Assembly: GCA_018257865.1 (NCBI GenBank)
Contig: JAEUBA010000112.1
Coordinates: 1 to 64,000 of the forward strand
DNA: 64,000 nucleotides
Direction: 5' to 3'
Origin: Stereocaulon alpinum
Taxonomy: Eukaryota > Ascomycota > Lecanoromycetes > Lecanorales > Stereocaulaceae
How positions within the stretch are numbered: position 1 is the stretch's first letter; every line of letters starts with the position of its first letter. Below the pieces are notes generated by a model that was not told the origin of the DNA, did not search any database, and saw only the letters and a program-made list of their open reading frames with translations. Shown piece by piece: positions 33,271-44,886 of this stretch. The translations under genes were made by a program, and so were the position numbers.

Positions 33271-33900
33271 TCACCCCCCTACCCACCCCATAATCCCCCC
33301 AACAGAAATCCATCCCCAAACCCATCCCCAAACCAACCACCCCCACCCCCTCCCCCTCCCAACACCCCCACTCTTCTGCGCAACCAGCGGCGCTGCAGCC
33401 GTCGTACCCGCTTCCGTAGGCGCCGCATCACCAACACTAGGGCTCGGTGCAGGGGGAAACGAGACCGTTGGTACAGTTGCGTTATCAGCACGAAGAGGCG
33501 GTCCTGTGCCTATAACGGAGCTGGGATTGTGTAGGAGTGTGGTGTTGATTGGTGCTGGTGCTGTTGACGCTAGGGGAAGAAGCGGTGGTGGTGGTGGTGG
33601 AGCCGGCGCGGTTGGAGCTGCTTCTAATGCTTCTTCTTCTTCTTCTTCCGTAACTGATTTAGGCGCAGGGGCAGGTGGGGTTGGTACCGTTGCAAGTATC
33701 AGTGATAGTGCCGGTAGTGCAGAGCTTGATATCGGCACTTTCAGCGCCTCAGCCGATGCGGATAGCAGTAACGGTTTCGAGACAAGAGATGTAGGAGCCT
33801 GGACTTGGCCGTCGGGGATTTCGGATGCTAGTTGGGCTGTTATTCGGGTGGTGATGGTGATGCAGAGGAGGAGGAAGAAGAAGAAGGGTGGGGGGCGCAT
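33271..33900 (-). CDS. Small secreted Pro/Ala-rich protein, possibly membrane or GPI attached
   Basis: An intronless frame of 209 residues starts at ATG 33,900. Residues about 5-22 (FFFFLLLCITITTRITA) form a signal peptide. The middle is rich in Ala, Pro, Ser and Thr with a run of Glu (EEEEEE) and a run of Pro (PPPPPP), coded by trinucleotide repeats. The C-terminus is Gly/Trp-rich (repeated GWG/WGW units) and weakly hydrophobic. No domain recognised. Possibly a cell-surface protein. The antisense strand is also open but is explained by the triplet repeats. Confidence 0.6.
   Translation of the reverse strand: MRPPPFFFFLLLCITITTRITAQLASEIPDGQVQAPTSLVSKPLLLSASAEALKVPISSSALPALSLILATVPTPPAPAPKSVTEEEEEEALEAAPTAPAPPPPPPLLPLASTAPAPINTTLLHNPSSVIGTGPPLRADNATVPTVSFPPAPSPSVGDAAPTEAGTTAAAPLVAQKSGGVGRGRGWGWLVWGWVWGWISVGGIMGWVGG
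33583..33651. repeat. Trinucleotide runs (GGT)n and (CTT)n
   Basis: Runs of ggt around 33,583-33,600 and ctt around 33,630-33,650 encode polyPro and polyGlu on the reverse strand. Slippage here would change the protein without shifting frame. Confidence 0.8.
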
Positions 33901-34489
33901 TGTGAAGAGTCAAGGGGGTTGTTTGGTGGGAAGAGTAATGGCGTTGCTGGCTGTGATGGAAAGGGAGTGTAGAGGTATGGAACGTTGATGCTGCTGACGG
34001 TACTGAAGAGACGGAAAAAATAAACGACGAATTGCTTGCATTTATCGCTCGCATTTCCAACCTCCTTGTATCTCTTGCATGCCGAGGGATCAGTCCTCCT
34101 TGCGCAGTCTGAAACACACAGGTCCATTCTTCATCGCGTAGTTTTACGCCTGCGGGATTCAGTGGCTGGAGTCCATGATATCCGTCGTCTAAAAAGTGGA
34201 ATTGATTTAGAAAAGACATTGGTAAAGGAAACAGGATGGAAGAATGGGGCTCAGTCATGCTGGGCGCGGCGAGTTATACGCGAGGAATGCAAAGTCACAG
34301 CCACATCGGCTAGTTTTACACAACGACAATCTCGCTCATGTGCAAGGAGGAAAGAAGAAACAAGGTAGTCTAAGGTATTATAGGTAGCGACCGCAACCCC
34401 GAAAATGATCCCGCCTCTTATTCCCAGACCAGACCAGTGTGATGCAAACACTTGTAGGTCTTTGTACAACAATTCTTAGCTTCGACGAT
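33901..34489. other. Intergenic
   Basis: This lies between the 5' end of the small secreted protein (-) and the 3' end of the transporter (-). Reverse-strand open frames here have no recognisable content. Confidence 0.35.
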
Positions 34490-36637
34490 TTACTGCTCTT
34501 TCCGTATCCCGTGCAAACCATCAGCGGCTCCGTCATCAACATATTTCTCCTGCCCCCTTATCAAAGGACTCCTCGACGTCTTCTCAAAATACGTAGAAAT
34601 ATCCGACGACCAAACGCTATCATCATAAATCTGCTCATCGTCCCAGTGTCCAGCCTTCTCGTTCGCCTTCCTCGCCTGACTGCTCTCCCAATCTGCGCGC
34701 AGCTCTTCGATCTTTTGTTGATAGTCGAGCTCAGCGTTGTAATACCTGCCGACGCCACGTACACGCTCCCAGAGAGATAGATGCTTAGGATGCACGGCCA
34801 CTCCGTGATAGTCGCTTTCGCGGCCAGCGCGGATGAACTGCCAACGGCGTTCTTGCTCCTTGAGATCGAGACCAGTGGTATCAGGGAGGAAGAGGAGGGT
34901 GACGAGCATGCCGGCTAGACCGAACCATGGAACAACGTAAAACTTCTGCTGAGTATCGATGTAGTTGTACAGAACAGCTGCAAGCAAGGCACCAAGTTTA
35001 CCGCACGCGGCAGAGAAACCATGGGCTGTGGCGCGGATGGGTGTGGGGTAAACCTCAGCTGCGACAAGAAAGGTAACCGCGTTGGGGCCGAATTGATTGA
35101 AAAAGGAGGAGAGGAAATACATGGCTTGGAATGAGCCGATGTGAGCTGATTCCCGGTAGTAGTTGAAGTGGAAGCCGGGTACTACAAAAAGGATAAAGTC
35201 CATGAGGAAGCCGACTAGTTGCATCTTCTTGCGTCCGTAGAGCTTGTTATCAATCAGGAACGCTATGAGGAATCATGTTAGTCCAAAATTCCCAAAGCAT
35301 CTCGATACTGGGATGAAGGGCTTACAGGCTAGGTAGTATCCGACCAATGAGACACCAACGTTGATCAAATTGTAGAGCCAGCCGGGCATGATGGACTTGC
35401 TGTTGTGTGTAATGGTTCCGATAAACTCGCTCTGGAAAAGCTTGTTACCGTAGAAAAACACATCGTTACAGAACCATCCGATAGCAGTCGCAATTATGCG
35501 GGGTCCGAAGTAGGTAAAGGCGAGTTTGAGAGACTGAGTATCGTAGCCAGTGACCTTGGACTTCTTCTTGGCTGCCTGTAACTGCTTACTAGCGGCTCTC
35601 ATCTTATAGGTACGAAAGTATACGAGCCAGAGCGTGCCGACAGCCGGGATGGCAAAAGAAATGCGGTAAGTCCATTGCGCGGCAACTTTGGAATATGGTG
35701 GATTCCCACTTCCATGGTGGAAGACCAGGAGGAGGACGATCAAGATGACCTGGTTAAAGAATTGACCCCAACCTTGCATCAAGAAAGCGCTGGTGACCTT
35801 TCGGCCCCTGTGGAGACGATCTTCCTTTGTAGACACCTTGCCAGAGCCAACAGCGTTTTCCATACCAGAAGTAGCCGTCATGGGGTATTCTCCGCCAACG
35901 CCAATACCATAGAAGAAGAGTGACCAAGCGTAGCAAATGACCCAGCCGTTTTCCGTGACACCCCACGAAGCAGTCAACATGAGGAGACCGATGAACATGA
36001 TAGTTGCGTCTTGGATCAGACCCCATCGTCGTCCGAGCCTGCAATCATTTTGAGAATGGCTCGTGTCTTATGTCAAGATGTCCCAACCTACCAGTCACCA
36101 AGGATTCCGACAAGTATTTGACCAACGATGATACCGCAGATCTCAAGGTAGTCCACAGCAGCGAGCCAAGTCCCGTTACAAATCTGGGCGGTCTTCCAGC
36201 AAGACGCGAAAGTCGCTTGAAAGAGGGGCTTGACGTTGCCGATAGAGAATAGAACGTAGCTGTGCGGATGTCAATGGCTGCTCCTGCCTCCTACAGGGGG
36301 TAACTGCTTACCCCTCGAGGCCAAGACCAGCACCAGGAATGACCATATTTCTGAAGTAGTATCGAAAAGGTTCCAGAGGATCCCTCTTAGTCATTGCCCA
36401 TATGTTGCTCAATTCGCGCCCAGCTTCCTGGCCATCATATGCTGTGACGAACTTGACACGCTTCATGAGCGGCATATCGGCCCAGTAGACGCCAGCAGTA
36501 TCGTAGCTGTCGTCCGGTTTGATCAGATAGTCGAAGATCTGCTTCTCGTTGTCGGTCATTTCGTGGATTGGGTCGTGTGTGCCGCTCATGTCAGGGCCAT
36601 GAGGGGCAGCGGGCCCATAGTCCTGAATGTGTGACAT
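34490..36637 (-). CDS. MFS transporter, phosphate:H+ symporter-like (PHS family)
   Basis: Exons on the reverse strand: 36,637-36,312, 36,259-36,092, 36,038-35,326 and 35,262-34,490 (659 residues); introns of 52, 53 and 63 nt all have GT..AG ends and matching phase. A long hydrophilic N-terminus (about 105 residues) precedes the first membrane segment. The MFS signature GDWLGRR lies at about residue 160 after the second transmembrane region, with GVGGEYPMTATS near 210, typical of phosphate and glycerophosphodiester transporters of the sugar-porter superfamily. The second half has AAEVYPTPIRATAHG, the matching loop motif. It should sit in the plasma membrane. The exact solute (phosphate, glycerophosphoinositol or another organophosphate) cannot be fixed by sequence reading alone. 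Confidence 0.88.
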
Positions 36638-39046
36638 GCTGAGAGAGGATGTAGAGACTGCAGGTACGGCGGTACAAGCAGAACAGATAAGCTTGTGAGA
36701 TGCAATTCAGGTCTACCTGTAGTCGGACACCCTGGGCATATGTAGGCCACGCAGGGTAGTGCAAGGATGAAGCTCCCACTACCCGGGGAATGTTTGCCGG
36801 CGTGTGGTGGGTAGGTGGGTGGCAGAAGTGTGCCTCGTGGGGTCAGGAGATAGCGTGTGAAGGGGGCTCCGGGGGTTCCTGGTTGGTATTATACGTCTCA
36901 CAACGGATGTCGAGAAGAGGTTTTCGAAGCACGGGCAGGAGAGAGCGTGTGGGATTGGTTGAAGCTTTCAATAAAAGCTCAGTCGTTGTTTGCTCACGAG
37001 GCCTCCCGCTGGTGGTACCGATGAGGTACCAGATATCGGGTATTATTGTTGGTCCTCGGTCCACAACGCTCAAGATCTGTGGATCGACTCAATCGTCCGA
37101 GCTGGAGGCTTAGCGGTATAAAATAGCCGAGTCAGTCCACAACCATGCGACGAAACAGACACGTGCTGACAAGCGGTGGTGGAGCGGAGGACTTCGGAGG
37201 AGCTGATGGCGCCTCTTGCCGTCGCCTCGATGAGAGCCTTGCTCGTGTTGGGTATATGCGATTGGAATATGCCTCTCGCGGCTGAGGGTAATATTGGTGA
37301 GGGATGGTGAAGGATGCTGACTCGGCGTAGTACAGAAGGTGGAGTTGCAGTCTTGGGCAAGCCATAGTTCTAGTGATACTTTTTCAACGGGCAATGGCGA
37401 GCTCCAAGGGATGGGGACTCTATTCGGGAGTACTTGAGACATAGCGCAACTCTTGCGCCGTTCGCTAGGCACCCGAAAGCTTAAGGTAGGTTGACCAGGG
37501 ACTCAGGGAGCCCCTGCGGCTATTCTAGGAAGGTCTGAAGGCTGATGGTACGTTAGCGGGTGGAGCTCGTGCAGAAGTTTTTGAGCGAGATGATATGAGG
37601 TTGACAAATCCAATGAGAAGATAGTACAGCACCTCGTGCTCGATACGGATATAAAGATCAAGTCGCTTTCTCTAGACATAGGACGGACACTCTACCTGTC
37701 ATTTGGTAAAGGTCTTGGCGCCCACGGAGTTGTGCAAGATGCGAAAATGTGCCAAAAATTACTTATAGCGTCATGTCTACGCGAAGTCTTGAATACATTT
37801 GACAGACTCTTTACTCTACACTGATCGCTCTGTCCCTCTTTTCTCCTTCGATAAGACGGAGAGACCTGATGTCCATACAGATAGTGAGCTCAAATGGCTC
37901 GCTTGAGCTATGAAAGGGCTATTGGCGTTCCTAACAGCCCGAATCAGCAATTCGAGCAGCATCCACATCTCCTCATATACAACAAGGTACATCTAAGCCG
38001 TGTTTGTCCGTGGTCTGCTGAGCATTTCTGCTTAAAGATCAGTGTCTTCCCACCCCTGCAAGATTCGCTCCCTACTACGCCGATATCTGTTGCGGCAAAT
38101 CGCTACGCCATTACAGCCATACAGATCCCCACCTCCATCTTCAAGGTTGCAGCTCGAAGATGAATAATAGAGTGTGTCGCATTCCACACGCTCAAAAGCT
38201 GATCTGCCGCGATGAAAGATTTTGTCAGATTCGACAGTCTTTATTGAAAAGCTCAACCTCTTTCCAACACCCCAGTCCCACATACAAGCTCCGTCCAATC
38301 TTTAGTATCCGATCTGGATGTCTTGAAGGAGGCACCAAATGTTGCAACATAAAAGTACTATGAGTGCGATGTTCCAGTTTTTCATTTCATTGGCTAACGA
38401 TTGCAATTGCGTTCTGGATACTGGGGAACAGTGGAACTTTCTACGCTCACAGCCACGAAAATGTCGAGTATCTGACATAGCAAAGATCGCGACTATTCGC
38501 ATCCAAAGCTTACGGCTTCGAAATCGACACCCGCTTCAGCGACGTTCACTTAAAGACACACCAGCTTAGCAGATCTCCTTTAGATCACGCTATAACAGTT
38601 GCTAGATCCGACACAACTCTCGGCAAGATTCTAGCTGAAGCTTAGTACGCGCGTGACTTTGCAGAAGCCACAATCAGTAGCCAAGCTTGGCACGCTTAAC
38701 CAAGTAGCCACCCTCCGTACCTAGCCAAAGCCTGGTTCATTATGCGCTACTTACGTCGATATAGATAACTACCCGGGACATTCTCAAATTATTATTTGTT
38801 TGCGGAGGTCACTGCGTACAATGTATTGAAAACTTCCAAGCTTTTCTAGGAATACACTGAGAAGAGCGAATAATCGCCTGTCAAACTACACTGGTGTCTT
38901 TTCACTTTGTCATTCGGGTACACACGCGATGGCTATCTGCGTCTTCAAGATCTCTTTCATCACCCTTATTGCAGTTGCTCCTCAACATCATGCACAAGTA
39001 TCAATGCGAGGATTTGTAGGTTGGCCTAACGTCTCCTCGGAATGAG
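36638..39046. other. Long intergenic stretch
   Basis: 2.4 kb with only scattered, overlapping short frames on both strands and no recognised protein. The first ~600 bases should be the promoter of the transporter gene and include one CACGTG. Confidence 0.4.
37160..37165. promoter_or_regulatory. CACGTG upstream of the phosphate-type transporter
   Basis: The hexamer lies about 520 bases upstream of the transporter ATG. CACGTG is the core site of bHLH regulators, including the Pho4/NUC-1 type that controls phosphate genes in fungi. One site is weak evidence because the hexamer occurs elsewhere in the window. Confidence 0.25.
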
Positions 39047-39532
39047 TTATTCACGGCCCCGAACATTGTCGTTGTCGATCACCTGACCCTGGGCCCCTAA
39101 GTCGAAAATCGAAAGGTTTCCTGTCACTGGAAGCCTCAACGGATTGTTTCGAAGCACGTAAAGAAAACTTTGTGGCTGATGAACTGGTTCTGGAAGTCGT
39201 ATCTCGACACCTTCTTCAGCGTTGGTGGCTGTATTGAGGAGACCGACAACATCACCAGCGAGATCTTCGAGATCAGTACCGACGTCTGCCTCTGGGAGCA
39301 CTACGATAGTCCACAATCAGTCCGTGAAACTGTCTGAAGTAGACTTTGAAGCATCGATAAGACACTCACCACTCCTCTGGGGACGCTGATAAGGAGCGCG
39401 CGACCATCGAACAAGCTGAAGGAGACTTCGAACAAGGTATACAACACCAACACAGACCAGAACACGTATGGTTGTGAGGAAGTAGATGTTCGTATTCCAG
39501 CCTGGCTGTTGTGACGAGATTGAGACGGACAT
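39047..39532 (-). CDS. Possible small single-pass membrane protein
   Basis: Exons 39,532-39,370 and 39,300-39,047 with a 69-nt intron (GTGAGT..TAG, ACTGAT branch) give 138 residues in one frame. Residues about 15-40 are a strong transmembrane segment (IYFLTTIRVLVCVGVVYLV), followed by basic residues and then a soluble acidic part containing DLEDLAGDVVGLL. No family recognised. Frames further upstream also look partly coding but do not join cleanly, so this may be the C-terminal end of a longer or decayed gene. Confidence 0.35.
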
Positions 39533-40324
39533 AACAGTCCTGTTTTCCCGAGGTCAGAGCCTGTTGGGATGTTTTTGTCCGAAAAAGTTTCAAGGCTTAC
39601 ACTGATTGCGTCAAAGCTTTTGAATGGGATAACGTATTCTGTAGTGTGGATTTTAACACTGGCGAGTAAGCTGTGGGAGACGGAGCAAAAAGGTATCAAT
39701 ACTGTGCATTCGGGAATCTATGTTCTGAGTCCTACAACGGAAAGAAAAGAATATGACAAGACCCTTGGAAGAGATGACCAGCAGACTTGCCAGCTTCTTA
39801 AAGCAAATCATAGGACTGCCACCTTCGGGCTGTGTCCCATGTCGTACTATGCCTACTGGTTGGATGGTAGTATGCTGGCAAGATCTAAGAGTGCATGCTT
39901 TGGCTTCCTGAAATGGAAGCCAACAGGGACATAGCCAGCAGAGCCTCACACATTGGTTTCCAAAAGGGGAGATCAAAGTCCATGGGCTTATGAATGATTG
40001 GTCAATTAGCCGAGATGCCGCGTCGGTTTGTCGCCATATAAACCTGACCTTCGGAGCTTCGGATCTGGCGAGTGACATATGAGGCTACGAGTCTGTTCAT
40101 GTTAGCTATTATTGATCTTTGCTGATGTTAATCACTTCCCGCTCCTGGACGCGCATATAAGGAACCAGGATCGATTTGTCTCGAGGCAAGCCCTCCGTTC
40201 AGATACTTGTCGCAAGGCTGTGTACCATGTCCTCCATTCCACCTATCTCCAAAACGCTATAAAGACCGCTGGGTCTCAGAAAGCAAGATAAAATTGTGTT
40301 GCGAAGTGACTATCTCGATACATA
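39533..40324. other. Intergenic or 5' remains of preceding gene
   Basis: Reverse-strand frames up to 40,078 include short hydrophobic and protein-like pieces separated by stops. I could not assemble them. The last 200 bases should be the promoter of the following + strand gene. Confidence 0.3.
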
Positions 40325-41206
40325 ATGTCGCAGAGCGTAATGCTTGACCTGCTGGGCGCGGCACCTAGGGCAAGGGGCCAAGCAATGCGCCGTCAGCAAC
40401 CTTGTACCTCGGATCAAACCCGCAAAGCCCGACGCCGAGATAGACGCCGAAGCAGAGACAAGAAGAAGCAATGCGAAAGTAGGACGGGCTCAATGTCATA
40501 TCCTCAGACCACGGATTGTGTTCCCACTGCAATGGCGAACCTTGGTCTCGGAGTATTTGTTGCAAACGATCAGTATGTCAATAGTTACGCCTTAGGTCAA
40601 GCACGCCGTAATATCGATTCGAAGATGCATGAGAGACGCGAGAAAGATATGAATGGAACATCTAGCCTTTTCTGCGGAACTGACCAGACCACATGCATAA
40701 GTCGAGTATATGGAGAGAGGCTGGACAACGGGGAGGAGACGACTGACCTGGGAATGGGTCACATAGCCGAAGACAGAAGAGGTTTGATGGAGGAGCTAGG
40801 TATTGAAACCGAGGAAGAAAGCTCAAGGCTGAGAATGGGGGCACGATCAACGATTAAAGACGACAACAACGAACCACATCCGCCTGAAAACCTGAAAGGA
40901 GAGACATTAGTCGAGGACCACTCGGACAATGGTAGATGCATGAAAGACGACAGTGAACCTCCAAAGATAGGGAGCCCACCTACCTGTAAGGAGAACAACG
41001 TATCACAATCTCTGCTTCCAAAGATACGCTCCAGAACACCCAGCCTAGCTCACAAGATACATCGTCAATCCATGTGGTGGTGCTGTCAATGTGGGGAAGG
41101 GCCGCTAGGAGGAGCTATAAACGCTAACTGCCCAGGGTGGTTCAAAGGCTGCGACCACTTGCGATGCAGGTACTGCGCAGATTCTACTATGACATATGAT
41201 GAGTGA
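40325..41206 (+). CDS. Uncharacterised protein with C-terminal Cys/His cluster
   Basis: An intronless frame of 293 residues starts at ATG 40,325. The first 60 residues are strongly basic (Arg/Lys-rich, a possible nuclear signal), the middle is hydrophilic and probably disordered. The last 45 residues hold a Trp-Trp-Cys-Cys-x-Cys motif, then NCPGW, then GCDHLRCRYC, giving spaced Cys and His suited to bind zinc. Proteins ending in such clusters are common and unnamed in Pleosporales-type fungi. No catalytic motif seen. Confidence 0.6.
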   Translation: MSQSVMLDLLGAAPRARGQAMRRQQPCTSDQTRKARRRDRRRSRDKKKQCESRTGSMSYPQTTDCVPTAMANLGLGVFVANDQYVNSYALGQARRNIDSKMHERREKDMNGTSSLFCGTDQTTCISRVYGERLDNGEETTDLGMGHIAEDRRGLMEELGIETEEESSRLRMGARSTIKDDNNEPHPPENLKGETLVEDHSDNGRCMKDDSEPPKIGSPPTCKENNVSQSLLPKIRSRTPSLAHKIHRQSMWWCCQCGEGPLGGAINANCPGWFKGCDHLRCRYCADSTMTYDE

Positions 41207-42374
41207 ACGTTTGTCAATACCCATGTTCATCGGCCGGACACTCCGCCCGTGGTATATGTGGCAGAACCGGAAATCTTGAGAACACTGTCTGAACCTATTC
41301 ATGCCCTAGCCTTCGTCGCGATCATCAGCTATATACTGGTGAAACGCTTTGCTCTCCTACCACATCAGCACTCTGCTTGACTGTGGCTATTCTCGTGGTC
41401 GGAGCGCGATACTGGATGTACGCAGATATGATCTAAGAGCCAACATCGAAGTCACTGCAAGAAGGAAAGGCAACCTAATCAGCTTGAAAAGACTATCGCG
41501 ATTCACATTCAACAATACAATCGTGTGCAGACACCTCTATCTACCACGCGCTTCCGGCGTTGATGGTGTCATAGATACCTTCGATCACGCAGACTAGATT
41601 GAGGGTGAGGATAGATACTGACAGATGTTGACAGCGTGCGCCTTGGCTCGGAGGGTCTCGATGAGTATTGCGCTGTGGTTTCCTCCGTCTGGCGAGACGA
41701 GCCCACTATATACTGCGACTGTGGTGTGAGGATCAATGTCTCTACTACGAATGATAATCTCTAGACGAAGATGTATTAGTGCGACTTGGCGAATGATTCT
41801 TGACTTTGACTGTTGCTCATTGAGGCTGTGTGAAGTGTTTCCATACTAGGTGAAGCCTATGAAAGGCAATACTCAGAAGATGATGGGTAAACATTCTATT
41901 CGATAGTTCGAAAGGCGTTCTAGGTAGGTTCGCAAGAACTTGGCCTTCCACCAAGACTCACGAACCGCCAAATCCCACTAAGATACCCTACCCACAACAG
42001 CTGGGATCGCAAACGCATATGCAAGTCATCACTGTTTAGATCTAATGTGCTGACGTCCATAATGTGATCGAGAAACGGAGATTTAAACGGAGCTTTTGTG
42101 GTGTTCACCCGACTATGGAAATATAGTGCAGGCTCCGCGGAGGTTTTTTGTCTATGCACATAGTTGTTCTAGGATCACTATATAACAGACCCCATCCACT
42201 TGATTCTCTTACTCTTCATCCTTCCACAAAGGATTTGCCTGGTACCCGGTTCTCCTTTCGCCAAAAGCATTCCATAATCCACACTTATACCGAAATCTGC
42301 GTTCCCACTTTCCATCTACCTCCATTCCTCAACTCGCCTCAATCCCCATCCCCAAAACACCATCACCACCCACC
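41207..42374. other. Intergenic, promoter of next gene
   Basis: No gene called. A TATATAAC box at 42,179-42,186 lies about 190 bases before the next ATG. From about 42,300 the + strand turns strongly C-rich. Confidence 0.4.
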
Positions 42375-42877
42375 ATGTCCACCCCTATCCCCGTCGTAGT
42401 CTGCGGCCAACAAGCCATAATCCTCCAAGACGTAAAAGACCGTCTCCTCCCCGAATACGAAAGTACGTCTCCCCCCTTTCCCTCTCCCGGCCTTTTCCCC
42501 CACCCCAACCAACACCCCCAGTGATCCACGGCATAATCCACCCTCCCCCCACGGGCCCCTCCCCCCTCCCCGCCCTCCTCCGCGGCGAAAAACCCACCGA
42601 CCCCGAAAACATCGGCACGCAGAACTACACGCGCCCGCCCGCCGCCATCCTCTTGAACGCAGGCTACGACGACGCTGCGGTGGAGGAAGTAAGGGAGGCG
42701 TGTAAGGGCGCTGCGGGCGGGGTGGGGATGGTGTGTTTGAGGTTCGATGAGGAGAGGGGGGTTGAGGGGGTGGAGGGGAAGGCGTTGGGGGAGGTGTTGG
42801 TTGGGAGGGTTAAGGGTGTTTTGGGGCGGTTGGTTGGGGAGGGGAGGCTGGGGGGGGATGGGGTTTATGTTTATTGA
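42375..42877 (+). CDS. Small conserved-looking protein, function unknown
   Basis: Exons 42,375-42,462 and 42,522-42,877 with a 59-nt intron (GTACGT..CAG) give 147 residues. The N-terminus PIPVVVCGQQ looks like a first beta strand and turn of an alpha/beta fold. RPPAAILLNAGYDDAAVEEVREAC looks like a strand-helix unit. No binding motif is certain. The gene has a very unusual base skew: C-rich in the first half, G-rich in the second (from about 42,715). The start ATG has a CACC leader, a good fungal context. Confidence 0.6.
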
Positions 42878-43314
42878 GGGTGGGTCGTGGGAGGGAGGGG
42901 GAGGTCTTGTTCTTGAGGGGGACTTTATAGAGTTGGGGGTTTATTGCTTGATGCCTCTTAGATGTTTTGGCTAACTTCATGGCTGCACCATCTTCCAGTA
43001 TGCTTTTCTGATTCTCCGGTCCTGTCTGAAGTGAAAGCATCCAGCCGTTATCCAGCTGGTCACAAATGCCGTCCACTGCTCTTATTGATTCTAGATGGTC
43101 GAAACTCACGCACGCATAATCAACGCACTTCTCTCAGTTCGCATATGCTTATCTTGCGCAATCCTTCAAGGCTTTGGGTTGGCCTTTAGGAGAGTAATCT
43201 GAGGGTGCTGCTGCATTGGCCCTAGCTTTCGAAGTGCAATAGTTCAAAGGACCAGTAGACGACAGCTCCATCCTGCTAGCGTTGTGTTACGTGTTGAGTC
43301 TTTGTTTGGGCGTT
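42878..43314. other. Intergenic, G-rich at its start
   Basis: G-runs continue to about 42,920. No coding feature was recognised. Confidence 0.35.
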
Positions 43315-43790
43315 ACATTACTTGCTGGATGACATTGCGTGTGACTAAGAGGTTCAAGGTATCGGTGACGAAGTCGATAAGTCTATCGTCAGCTGTGGCC
43401 TTCTGGATCTTCTCGAGCTCCTTGCTAAGTGGCTAGAGGTAGGTACTTCTTCAGCATAAATTCAGATGGTTTCGTAGAATTGGGTGCCCCGTTGTTGAAT
43501 TACAATCAGGATCTGGTTCTCGACGGCTTTGTGAGCGACGTTGGCTGTGAAGGTTTTGATGCGCTATCCAGCACAATCCTCAATTGACAGGCGATCCTTA
43601 CTCTTTCGAATGGCCTCTTATTCGATTCTCGAATCAGCGGCGAATGCATCCTGGAACGCTATAAGCTCAGGGACGGAGTGTGTATACAAGCTGCATGACG
43701 GTCGAGCACCTCCTCAATTTACTCTCCGTGGTTTCTGGGATCCGTGCAATTTGCTTCAGCATTCGATTGTTAAGACATGCTATGGACAAA
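43315..43790 (-). pseudogene. Decayed gene fragment, unknown family
   Basis: The reverse strand has two protein-like pieces. The first, about 43,790-43,475, reads in one frame through ELIAFQDAFAADSRIE, then SKDRLSIEDCAG, then RIKTFTANVAHKAVENQIL, with stop codons between the parts. The second, about 43,435-43,315, reads KELEKIQKATADDRLIDF and DTLNLLVTRNVIQQV. Both look alpha-helical and well formed, but no start, splice sites or complete frame join them. This points to a pseudogene. The family was not recognised. Confidence 0.35.
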
Positions 43791-43876
43791 TTTGCATAAG
43801 TCAATTCACAGTCACAGGATCACAGTGGAAAGAGAAGAAACATAGAGGAGGACTTGGGAATCTGCGATTGTATATC

Positions 43877-44405
43877 TTACAGGCATGAGACAATAGATAG
43901 TGACGGTGGGAAGAGGAATTGGAAGCAACAGTTAGGAGATGTGTTGATGATGAAGGGATGCCGAAGTTTTGACCACATGGCTAGCAAAGTTAAGGTATCA
44001 GGACGTCCGAGTTTTTGACGTAACTTCGCAACCTCGTATCGTAATTGTGCCACCTGCATTAGCCTTAGAGCACATGGCAATACAGCACCATCGAATCCGG
44101 AAGGCGGTCGCGGTGCAGCCTGCTTGAACATTGGTACAGTGTCGATTGCGCAAGTGCAAAGTTTGATCCGGCCCTCGTGCATCCTGCTGAGAGGTTGCGC
44201 TCAAGGACGGCTGACTCGTCAAATAACATAGTCTCTTGAATTCCGATCGTTGGAGAACCGTTGCAACCGTCCGTTGATTGGACCATAAATGCTGGCTTTC
44301 GTAGCTCGATCTGTTCCGGAGACTGTAACAATTTTGAGCTTCCAGAGCCGTGCTCGCATGTTGAAACATGTGGCGGAAAGCCAGATTAGAGTCCAGCATG
44401 CGCAA
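43877..44405 (-). other. Ambiguous reverse-strand coding-like stretch
   Basis: Three overlapping reverse frames are open here. One carries a leucine-rich helix (LRLMQVAQLRYEVAKLRQKL, near 44,000-44,075). Another starts with ATG near 44,400 and has a hydrophilic sequence. I could not find splice sites joining them into one product, so no gene is asserted. Confidence 0.25.
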
Positions 44406-44598
44406 CTATGGGGCGCGTCAGGCGCAACGAACTTATGCTACTAAAACCATGGTAGCGATATCCGCATTCACCGAAGATGTCCAGATGGTTTTTGTCATTG
44501 GTCTGGACTAGAGATTCGATTGAAATCAGCATTCGATGCCATACCTAGTAGATACCTAGAGGTTTGTCAATTCATTGAGTATCCATTCCTAGGACAGA

Positions 44599-44787
44599 CT
44601 ACTCTGGTATGTCACCAATCTCGATAGTCTCTTGCTTCATTGCGACAGTGGCAGCCACAGTTCCATCGAGAACGACTGTAAATAGTCCTTTGTCAAGCGT
44701 TGGTGATGACTCTTCAACATTGGTCTTACCCGTAAAGTAAGTTGCTAGCCATGGGAATGTCGAGGAACCTTGTCCTGAAAGCTCCAC
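44599..44787 (-). other. Short reverse-strand protein-like frame
   Basis: A 62-codon frame ends in TAG at 44,599 and reads with good codon usage (GLFTVVLDGTVAATV and MKQETIEIGD). It has no ATG at a plausible start and may be the last exon of a reverse gene or a relic. It slightly resembles an internal stretch of the next + gene (GWFEGVIIITLAGKQVGTM), so an inverted partial duplication is possible. Confidence 0.25.
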
Positions 44788-44886
44788 AACTCTAGTCAGC
44801 CACTTCCCAGAACACCACCAGACCCCCCACCCTATTTCGACTCAAGGCTATTTGTCAACGTTCAAGCGCCGCTGAACTCGCGAGAT

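Noticed and set aside
33506..33988. A 160-codon forward frame rich in Gly, Ala and Ser
   Set aside because: It is the mirror of triplet repeats in the reverse-strand secreted protein, which has a proper signal peptide and ATG.
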